DNA from: Candidatus Buchananbacteria bacterium CG10_big_fil_rev_8_21_14_0_10_42_9
Lineage (GTDB): Bacteria; Patescibacteriota; Patescibacteriia; Buchananbacterales; 21-14-0-10-42-9
Assembly: GCA_002773845.1 (NCBI GenBank)
Contig: PEZZ01000029.1
Location: forward strand, 1 to 47,966
Length of the DNA: 47,966 nt
Direction: 5' to 3'
The notes under the pieces are model-generated. The model worked only from the letters and a program-made list of their open reading frames with translations, ran no database searches and had not been told where the DNA came from. The translations under genes and the position numbers were made by a program. Each line of letters opens with the position of its first letter. Positions within the stretch are counted from its first letter, which is position 1. Shown in pieces: positions 41,773-47,966 of the stretch.

Positions 41773-42556
41773 ATTTCCTCAGCTTCTTTTGCTTTTTAAA
41801 ATATTGCTTGGCTGATTTTAAAAATTGAGACCTAATTTTACTTTTACGCTCTTTGGCAATGCTCATGCCGCCCAAATGTTTTAACTTAACTTTTGGCAAG
41901 ACATAGTTTTTATAACCCGCCTGCTTTAGGCGGTAAGCCAAATCCACGTCTTCAAAAAACAAGAAAAATTGTTCGTCAAAGCCGCCAATTTTTTTAAATG
42001 TCTCGCGCCGAATCATCATGCACGCTCCAGCCGGCTGGTCGACTTTTTGTTTTTTTAACCCCATATTAATTTTTGGGTAATACCATCTTTTAAGGCCGGG
42101 CATTAGCTCGGCAATAACTTTTAGTTTAGTATCAAATAAAATTGTTTTAAGCGGCGTTGGAAAATTGCGGATGTAAGTGGTTTGAATTTTACCACCTTGG
42201 TCAATCAATAAACCGGAAATGATTCCGGCAGAAGTATCATTTTTGCTAGCTTGCAGTAGTTGATTTAATGCATCTTTAAACAATTCAACGTCAGGGTTTA
42301 AAAAAAGTAAAAAGCCCCCAGAACTATTTTTTACTCCCAAATTATTAGCGGCGGCAAAACCTAAATTTTTTAAATTTTCAATTAACTTAATTTGAGGAAA
42401 TTGTGTTTTGACTTTAGCGGCAGTGCGGTCGTTAGAAGCATTATCTACCATCACCACTTCAATTTCTAAATTTGAAGTATGCTCAAAAATTGACTTTAGG
42501 CAATTTTGAACTTCTGGCCAAGAGTTAAACGTAACAATAATAATGGATACTTTCAT
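41771..42556 (-). CDS. Family 2 glycosyltransferase (rhamnosyltransferase/WbbL-like)
   Basis: GT2 enzymes move a sugar from a nucleotide sugar to an acceptor. The 261-residue protein has the GT-A fold start VSIIIVTFNSWPEVQNCL, the VMVDNASNDRTA strand, the metal-binding stretch LLFLNPDVEL (DxD-like) and the acceptor motif GGFDEQFFLFFEDVDLAYRL typical of WbbL-like enzymes. A basic C-terminus with no membrane segment suggests peripheral binding. It is the only - strand gene inside the pilus locus, between the major pilin and pilD, so pilin or surface glycan modification is a fair guess. Confidence 0.9.
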   Translation of the reverse strand: MKVSIIIVTFNSWPEVQNCLKSIFEHTSNLEIEVVMVDNASNDRTAAKVKTQFPQIKLIENLKNLGFAAANNLGVKNSSGGFLLFLNPDVELFKDALNQLLQASKNDTSAGIISGLLIDQGGKIQTTYIRNFPTPLKTILFDTKLKVIAELMPGLKRWYYPKINMGLKKQKVDQPAGACMMIRRETFKKIGGFDEQFFLFFEDVDLAYRLKQAGYKNYVLPKVKLKHLGGMSIAKERKSKIRSQFLKSAKQYFKKQKKLRK

Positions 42557-42579
42557 GATGATTAGGATATGTTAAAATA

Positions 42580-42588
42580 TGGTATAAT
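42580..42588 (+). promoter_or_regulatory. Extended -10 promoter of pilD and the minor pilins
   Basis: TGgTATAAT with a perfect hexamer at 42583-42588, no clear -35, and a start near 42595, leaving a leader of about 17 bases. It faces away from the glycosyltransferase gene. Confidence 0.65.
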
Positions 42589-42611
42589 TAAACGGTTAAT
42601 ATTGCAACTTA

Positions 42612-43391
42612 ATGCCTGATCTAGAGCCTTTTTTCAGAAATTTTGAACTTCAATTACTTATCCTGTTTGTGCTTGGCACCTTTGTGGGCAGTTTTTTAAA
42701 TGTGGTAATTATTCGTATGCATCAAGGGCGCTCTTTTTTATGGTCGCGCTCAGCCTGCCTCGAGTGTAAGCAGCCGATTAAATGGTACGATAATATACCA
42801 TTATTGAGTTTTATTATTTTACAGGGTAAATGTCGCAGTTGCAGCCAGCCAATTTCAAAACAATATTTTTTAGTTGAGCTAGTCACGGGTTTAATTTTTA
42901 TTATCGGACTTTGGCAACTAGGATTAACTTTAAAACTGTTAGCTTTTTTGCTTTTTGCTTGCTTTTTGGTCGTTATTTTCGTTTATGATCTGCGTTGGTA
43001 TTTGATATTGGATAAAGTTAGCCTGCCTGCCGCGGTGATTGCCCTGTTATTTAACTTGTATTTAGGTCATCCCTGGCAAAGCCTACTGCTTGGCGGGGCA
43101 ATTGGGTCTGGATTTTTTTTAATTCAATTTATTGTGTCCAAGGGCGTTTGGATCGGCGGCGGTGATATCCGCCTGGGATTAGCGGCGGGGTTTATGTTGG
43201 GTTGGAAAAGTTTACTGGTCGCTTTATTTTTAGCTTATTTATCTGGTTCAATTTTTGGCCTGACCTTAATTGCAATTAAGAAAAAATCAATGCAAAGCAA
43301 ACTGCCGTTCGGAACGTTTTTGGCAGCCGCGACCATAGTGGCCCTGCTTTGGGGAGAACAGATAATTAATTGGTATTTGAATATTTTTTAA
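42612..43391 (+). CDS. pilD: Prepilin peptidase/N-methylase PilD
   Basis: PilD cuts the prepilin leader after Gly and methylates the new N-terminus. The 259-residue protein has the N-terminal GTFVGSFLNVVIIRM motif, a zinc-type tetracysteine (C49, C52, C74, C77), seven or eight membrane segments, and the two catalytic Asp: D126 in YDLR and D185 in GGGD. All pilins in the following genes and pilA are its likely substrates. Its TAA shares one base with the next ATG (TAATG). Confidence 0.95.
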   Translation: MPDLEPFFRNFELQLLILFVLGTFVGSFLNVVIIRMHQGRSFLWSRSACLECKQPIKWYDNIPLLSFIILQGKCRSCSQPISKQYFLVELVTGLIFIIGLWQLGLTLKLLAFLLFACFLVVIFVYDLRWYLILDKVSLPAAVIALLFNLYLGHPWQSLLLGGAIGSGFFLIQFIVSKGVWIGGGDIRLGLAAGFMLGWKSLLVALFLAYLSGSIFGLTLIAIKKKSMQSKLPFGTFLAAATIVALLWGEQIINWYLNIF

Positions 43392-44146
43392 TGCGTTTTT
43401 TAGAATTATATTTTAGAGCCGCCCTCAAGAGCCAGAACGGGTATACAATCTTTGAGCTTATTGTAGTAATTAGCATTGTTGTTTTGTTGACTTTTGTGGG
43501 GCTAACAACGGTTGATTATAATAAAAAAAATGTTAGGTTTGATGAAGCGGTCACCCAATTGGTAGGTGATATTCAGAATTTAAAAACGGCATCGCAGTTT
43601 TCATTATCTGCCCCCATATCAGATTCTAGCCCAAGTTGCGGCGGGGCAAATCCGCCATGTGCAACTTGGCGCCTGTATCCAAATGTAGAGGGTCAAAATG
43701 ATTTAGAAAATTATTTAATTATTACCGTTGGCCACCCGACGCTAGATTTAAACGCTCATGAATACGAGGTTTTTTATCGCGGCGCTAGTGGCAGAAATAT
43801 TAAGCCACCAACCGATATGGAGCCAATGGTAATTGTTAATCGTGATAGGGATGGAACCCAGTGTTCTAAAAGCTATTTTAGCTCAGCCACGCTTGACGCT
43901 TTCGGTTTGCCGTCAAATCCTTGCTCCAGCCCAAATGATGAAACTATAATAACTTTTCACCCGCCCGGCATAGAGCAGGGAAGTTTGTATCCTTTAGGCT
44001 TTGCTAATTTAGATTATGAAGCCTCTGATCCGGACGACACTATTAATCCGGGTCCAGAGCAAATTGATATTTACTATGAGTATAAGAGTGAATGGCGCAA
44101 ATTAACTATTGATCGGATTTTGAATATCCAAGTTGAAAAACTGTGA
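43391..44146 (+). CDS. Minor pilin, GspH/FimT-like
   Basis: The 251-residue prepilin starts at the ATG at 43391 that overlaps the pilD stop; a TTG 21 bases upstream is less likely. The leader ends in NG (residue 17/18), then YTIFELIVVISIVVLL with Glu at mature position 5. The outside part is about 210 residues with Cys pairs (CGGANPPC, CSKSYFSSATLDAFG..C) and resembles the FimT/GspH class of tip pseudopilins in layout. It overlaps the next gene by four bases. Confidence 0.85.
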   Translation: MRFLELYFRAALKSQNGYTIFELIVVISIVVLLTFVGLTTVDYNKKNVRFDEAVTQLVGDIQNLKTASQFSLSAPISDSSPSCGGANPPCATWRLYPNVEGQNDLENYLIITVGHPTLDLNAHEYEVFYRGASGRNIKPPTDMEPMVIVNRDRDGTQCSKSYFSSATLDAFGLPSNPCSSPNDETIITFHPPGIEQGSLYPLGFANLDYEASDPDDTINPGPEQIDIYYEYKSEWRKLTIDRILNIQVEKL

Positions 44147-45948
44147 GTAAAAGGTTTAAAAAATTATTAGTTATAAATAAATATGCCGTAGACGAACAGC
44201 GCGGTTTTACTTTGATAGAACTTTTAATTTCAATTGTCATTTTTTCCATCGGCATTTTAGGCCCCATCGCCTTAATTAACCAGAGTATTAAGGTCCAGCG
44301 CGGCAATCGTGAAAAAATTATCGCAACTTATCTTGCGGCTGAAGGGATAGAGTTAGCTAAAATGCAACGGGATGTGGCCTTTTTTGGAAATCGCCATTGG
44401 GATAGGTACTTTAATATGTGCGACGGTGGCGATGACATTTACGGTTTTACTTGCGTCGAGCAAGCTGACTGCGATGAATACGGCACGCCTTATAATTGTG
44501 TGCCAATCAGCCAAGGCAATGGATTTGGTAACGATGTTTGTATCCAATGGAACGGCAACTACAATAGCTTTCCGCCGAATCGAGAGAAAAGATCCTTATT
44601 AGATAATTTTTTATCGGTCACCTGTAGCGACCGTTGGCGCGATGGCTTAGGTGACCCTAATCCAGACGATGACAATTGGCGCGCAATTTGCTTAGGTGCG
44701 GACGGTTATTATGAGCACTGTCCTAAAGATATTGCCAATACGCCATTTGAGCGGCACTTAGAAATTGATCGTAAAAATATTGGCCTATCCAGCGAATATA
44801 TTTTAGTTACCAGCAAGGTCTCATGGAATAACGGCAAGCAAGAAGTTTCTTTGGCAAGCTCTTTATATAATTGGGTAGAGGAGAGCTTGGCTCTGGACAT
44901 GTTTATGACGGGATATAGCTTTCCGCACAATAAATCTGTTCAGGTAATTGATGATCAAATAACTGAATGGGGGGCAGATGGTTTTATCCAGGGCTGGGAG
45001 GGTAATGATAACAGCGCTTCAGGTAAATTTCCGATGTATTGCTATGGCGGAGAACGGGACGGTGAATTTTGTGGTGATGATTATAACTGTGACGATTTAA
45101 ATTCTGTCTGTGCCGGTGGATTTAATAATGGTAATGCCTGCTCTAACGATTCTGATTGCGTGAACGGCATTGATGACGGTTTTTGCGATGATGATGACGG
45201 TGTGTGTGATTACAACCCGGTCCGCGATGAAAATAATTCTGATCCAAATTTACGCGATATTGATTACACTACTTCTGCCAATGCTTACTTTTTAATGCCC
45301 GGGGAGAGCGCGCCTTACCGGGTTGGCGGCTCCGGGTCACTTTCTTTCCCTGGAGTGGATAGTGATTATGTTTTATTGCCAGAAAAAATTGATGAAGACG
45401 CCGGCGATGATTTATTAGATTTAACGACCGAAGGGAGTATTAGTTTATGGATTTTTAATACCCGCAATGACGAGGCTTTCTTTTTAGGCCATGAGGTAAC
45501 AGAAGCGGATTTTGGCGCGGGCACGGCGGATTTTGAAGACAATCCCTACGCTTTTGGCTATGGCTTTGATTCTGGAGTACCCGGCAAGGATGTGTGCGAT
45601 ACTCGCAGACTATCGTTTGTGATAGGTGATGGTAATGATTTTGAAGTTCATTGCGGCCCCCAAATTCCTGACTGGGGCACCCAAACCATTTTTGCACAAA
45701 TTGGCGTGACTTGGGATCTTAATTTACCAAGCAATAATGTTCGTTTTTACATTAACGGCCAATTTGTCAGCGATTCAACTGCCACCATAGCCCCAGTTCA
45801 CAATGTCATTGGACCTCAGGACAGAGTATTGGGTAAAAGTGGTGTTGAGGTTAATGAATTGCCATATTGGGGACGATTATCCTGGGTTCAAATTTATAGG
45901 CGCGCTTTGTCTGACCAAGAGATGTATAAAATTGTTACCGGAGAATAA
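44143..45948 (+). CDS. Large minor pilin (PilV-like) with Cys-rich segment and LamG-like C-terminus
   Basis: The 601-residue prepilin has leader cleavage G21/F22 with FTLIELLISIVIFSIGILG and Glu at mature position 5, so it joins the pilus through a normal pilin helix. Residues about 22-250 are a PilV-like pilin part with several Cys. Residues about 300-356 form a Cys-rich knot with CAGGFNNGNACSNDSDC. Residues about 385-600 resemble a LamG/concanavalin-like lectin sandwich, with SLWIFN, FYINGQFVSD and LSWVQIYRRALSDQE motifs. Such a layout fits a tip adhesin that binds glycans. It overlaps the FimT-like gene by four bases and precedes the PilW-like gene by three. Confidence 0.85.
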   Translation: MSKRFKKLLVINKYAVDEQRGFTLIELLISIVIFSIGILGPIALINQSIKVQRGNREKIIATYLAAEGIELAKMQRDVAFFGNRHWDRYFNMCDGGDDIYGFTCVEQADCDEYGTPYNCVPISQGNGFGNDVCIQWNGNYNSFPPNREKRSLLDNFLSVTCSDRWRDGLGDPNPDDDNWRAICLGADGYYEHCPKDIANTPFERHLEIDRKNIGLSSEYILVTSKVSWNNGKQEVSLASSLYNWVEESLALDMFMTGYSFPHNKSVQVIDDQITEWGADGFIQGWEGNDNSASGKFPMYCYGGERDGEFCGDDYNCDDLNSVCAGGFNNGNACSNDSDCVNGIDDGFCDDDDGVCDYNPVRDENNSDPNLRDIDYTTSANAYFLMPGESAPYRVGGSGSLSFPGVDSDYVLLPEKIDEDAGDDLLDLTTEGSISLWIFNTRNDEAFFLGHEVTEADFGAGTADFEDNPYAFGYGFDSGVPGKDVCDTRRLSFVIGDGNDFEVHCGPQIPDWGTQTIFAQIGVTWDLNLPSNNVRFYINGQFVSDSTATIAPVHNVIGPQDRVLGKSGVEVNELPYWGRLSWVQIYRRALSDQEMYKIVTGE

Positions 45949-45951
45949 AAT

Positions 45952-46593
45952 ATGCTTCTTAAAATCAAAAATAACCAAGGTTTTTCTTTCATTGAGTTAC
46001 TTGTAACGCTCACAGTTTTTTCATTTTTTGCCCTTTTGGTGTTTGGCGGATTTAATTATTATATTGGCATTGTCAAAAGAGTAAAAGGTGAAAGTGAAAC
46101 TATTTATGCCCTACAGCAAGCAACTGAATATTTAGTGAGGGAGATGAAAAATCCCGTTCGAGTTAAAAAACAGGAAGGGCCGCCTGATTTTGGGTACAAT
46201 TTATTTTCTCACCCAACTGACTCGGGGAATGAATGGGTGTTAAAATATTCAACTTTAATTGATCGAATCGAAAATGACTTTAGGGCCCACGCCGTGTTTG
46301 TAGAAGACGGAGTATTACGAACCCGTCAATGCATCAACACTACCGAAGAAGCTAATCCCTTAGCCGGCAGTGATTGCATAAACGGTGGGACTTGGGATTT
46401 AACGCCAAGCAATATAGAAGTGACTAATTTTCGTTGGCAAGTTTCATCCTATCTAGGGGATGATCATTCTCTGATTAGATTTACTTTAAGCGCAAAGCCA
46501 CGCGATGTTAACATTGCACCGATTACTATTCAAAGCACGGTCGCGCCACGTAACTATGACGGAATTTTTACAGAAGCCTTATATGAAATTTAA
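45952..46593 (+). CDS. Minor pilin, PilW/GspJ-like
   Basis: The 213-residue prepilin has leader cleavage after G10, then FSFIELLVTLTVFSFFALL with Glu at mature position 5. The longer helix (YALQQATEYLVREMKNP) and outside part resemble PilW/GspJ. A GGAG Shine-Dalgarno (45940-45943) eight bases before the ATG is one of the few in the window. It would sit at the pilus tip with the neighbouring minor pilins. The next gene's start lies inside its last codons. Confidence 0.85.
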   Translation: MLLKIKNNQGFSFIELLVTLTVFSFFALLVFGGFNYYIGIVKRVKGESETIYALQQATEYLVREMKNPVRVKKQEGPPDFGYNLFSHPTDSGNEWVLKYSTLIDRIENDFRAHAVFVEDGVLRTRQCINTTEEANPLAGSDCINGGTWDLTPSNIEVTNFRWQVSSYLGDDHSLIRFTLSAKPRDVNIAPITIQSTVAPRNYDGIFTEALYEI

Positions 46594-47164
46594 TCGTTTA
46601 TTTAGAAAACAAAAAAAGCCAAAGCCACATCAGCCCGAGCAAGGCTATGTAATTATTTTTGTTTCGCTTATTGTTACCATTATTTTACTGTGGGCACTGA
46701 CGATCAACGATATTGTATTACAAGGTCGATTTATCCCTTATGATGTAGTTGGCGGCGTGGGCGGTTTTTATGATAATGTTTCAAATTCTATACAAGCATC
46801 TTATGTGGTTGATTCCGGAGTTGAGCAATTGTTGCTTGATTATTATATTTTAAATGGAGGGACTGGAACATTTACAGCAGCAGAAAACTGCGGCGATACA
46901 AATTGGTATGCTGATCCGGACATTGGCGGGGGGAGTTTTTGCTATGCTTATGATTCCGCAGGCGGCCAAAAAATAATTTATACCTTTGGTAAATATGATA
47001 CACCTCAAGAAGATGTGATGTTTCACACTTCAAGAATCAATCTTTTACCGCCATTTATTGATTGTTGGGATGACGGCAGTTATCCGTGGCCGCATTGCCA
47101 AAGCATTATAAGTTTTAGTAATTGGCAATGGCAACAAGAACATTGGGATGAGCTTTATCCTTAA
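46583..47164 (+). CDS. PilX/GspK-like minor pilin
   Basis: I start this 193-residue protein at ATG 46583 (MKFNRLFRKQKK), overlapping the PilW-like gene by eleven bases; the longer upstream start would put 26 unlikely residues first. The basic leader ends in EQG, followed by YVIIFVSLIVTIILL. The residue at mature position 5 is Phe, not Glu, as in PilX/GspK-type tip pilins. The outside part has six Cys. It is the last pilus gene. Confidence 0.78.
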   Translation: MKFNRLFRKQKKPKPHQPEQGYVIIFVSLIVTIILLWALTINDIVLQGRFIPYDVVGGVGGFYDNVSNSIQASYVVDSGVEQLLLDYYILNGGTGTFTAAENCGDTNWYADPDIGGGSFCYAYDSAGGQKIIYTFGKYDTPQEDVMFHTSRINLLPPFIDCWDDGSYPWPHCQSIISFSNWQWQQEHWDELYP

Positions 47165-47169
47165 GTTAT

Positions 47170-47966
47170 ATGCAAAAAAGCGAAGCTAAAAAAAGAATAG
47201 AAAAACTGCGCGAGGAAATTAATCATCATCGCTATCTTTATCATGTTTTAGATACGCAAGAAATTTCTGATGCGGCGCTAGATTCACTTAAAAAAGAACT
47301 TGATGATTTAGAGCAACAGTTTCCGGATTTAATTTCGCCGGACTCTCCTACCCAGCGCGTTGGCGGTAAACCGTTAGATAAATTTTCTAAAGTACCTCAT
47401 AAAATTCCAATGTACTCCATGTTTGACGCTTTTTCGCGGGGGGATATGGAAAATTGGCAACAACGTATCTCCAAATTAGTCAAAGACAAATTTACATATT
47501 TTTGCGAGCTAAAAATTGATGGGTTTGCTGTCTCACTGGAATATGAAAAAGGACTTTTTGTGCGTGGTTCAACTCGCGGCGACGGTACGGTTGGCGAGGA
47601 CGTGACTCAAAATTTAAAAACCATTGATGCGATTCCACTTCGTTTGCGCCAAAATTTAACATGCGAGATTCGCGGCGAAGTTTTTTTAAGCAAAAAAGAA
47701 TTTGATCGCATAAACAAACAGAGAGAGATTGCCGGAGAACAACTTTATGCTAATCCGCGTAATTTAGCGGCTGGATCAATTCGTCAGCTTGACCCCAAAC
47801 TAGCCGCTTCGCGTAAATTGGACTTCGCTGCTTATGATGTGGTTGATGGTGCCGCCGCTAAAAGCCATCATCACGAATTGCACGACCTGGCTAGACAATT
47901 AGGTTTTAAAGTGCACCGCCAAGAAAAGGAGTGTAAAAATTTAGATGAAGTTTTTACATTCTTTAA
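47170..47966 (+). CDS. ligA: NAD-dependent DNA ligase LigA, 3' end cut by window
   Basis: LigA seals nicks in replication and repair, using NAD as AMP donor. The 265 visible codons begin at ATG 47170 and hold the Ia domain (EEINHHRYLYHVLDTQEISDA), PDSPTQRVGG, the adenylation motif CELKIDG with the active-site Lys, and TRGDGTVGEDVTQN. The usual LSLDNAF appears as MYSMFDAF. The rest of the gene (nucleotidyltransferase end, OB, zinc, HhH and BRCT parts) lies beyond the window. Five bases separate it from the last pilus gene, so it may share its transcript. Confidence 0.95.
   Translation, partial: MQKSEAKKRIEKLREEINHHRYLYHVLDTQEISDAALDSLKKELDDLEQQFPDLISPDSPTQRVGGKPLDKFSKVPHKIPMYSMFDAFSRGDMENWQQRISKLVKDKFTYFCELKIDGFAVSLEYEKGLFVRGSTRGDGTVGEDVTQNLKTIDAIPLRLRQNLTCEIRGEVFLSKKEFDRINKQREIAGEQLYANPRNLAAGSIRQLDPKLAASRKLDFAAYDVVDGAAAKSHHHELHDLARQLGFKVHRQEKECKNLDEVFTFF

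Noticed and set aside
43370-43390. TTG start for the FimT-like pilin inside pilD
   Set aside because: The ATG at 43391 overlaps the pilD stop as TAATG, the typical coupling in this window, and gives a normal prepilin leader.
46505-46582. Longer start for the PilX-like gene
   Set aside because: It would place 26 extra residues before a normal basic leader and overlap the PilW-like gene by about 90 bases.
1-47966. CRISPR arrays, IS elements, rRNA or prophage genes
   Set aside because: No regularly spaced direct repeats, transposase motifs, rRNA stretches or phage structural genes were seen on reading.

Overview
The window looks like a piece of a chromosome from a candidate phyla radiation (Patescibacteria, Parcubacteria-like) bacterium. 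The evidence is the AT-rich, tightly packed genes, often 0-3 bases apart, and the combination of a full type IV pilus locus, a reduced VirB4/PrgI/VirB6-like secretion operon and a giant Cys-rich surface protein. TGA is used as a stop (lemA and comF end in it), so this is genetic code 11 and not the recoded Gracilibacteria code. The lineage is my inference; no rRNA is present.

Layout: (1) 1-725, the 3' part of rsmA. (2) 944-24415, one long + strand run: a membrane-anchored calcium-loop protein, a 3273-residue secreted modular protein, a small GIY-YIG nuclease gene bounded by inverted repeats, then a type IV secretion-like set (three-TM protein, VirB6/TrbL-like channel protein, two cytoplasmic hypotheticals, PrgI, TraC-like domain protein, VirB4 ATPase, VirB8-like protein). 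metK sits inside this set, and comF, a possible 24-residue peptide and a PH-like membrane protein close it. (3) 24416-27268, an inverted repeat, tRNA-Arg(GCG), a strong hairpin, a probably leaderless membrane methyltransferase gene and recG. (4) 27270-33139, a - strand operon lemA-htpX-clpC-beta-propeller-T4SS pilin, driven by a consensus promoter. (5) 33442-47164, the type IV pilus locus: pilM, N, O, a PilP-like protein, pilB, a response regulator, a degenerate PilT-like ATPase, pilC, the major pilin, pilD and four minor pilins, with one opposite-strand glycosyltransferase. (6) 47170 to the end, the 5' part of ligA.

How they may work together: the secretion-like set (ATPase, channel, PrgI and the VirB2-type pilin encoded across the window on the other strand) could export or display surface proteins or take up DNA, with comF beside it. 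The type IV pilus supplies attachment and motility. A recurring theme is disulfide-rich extracellular parts: the giant protein, the C-terminus of the T4SS pilin, and a minor pilin that ends in a LamG-like lectin domain. The giant protein and that minor pilin share a small Cys motif. I read the window as an attachment and exchange locus of a host-associated cell; that is inference.
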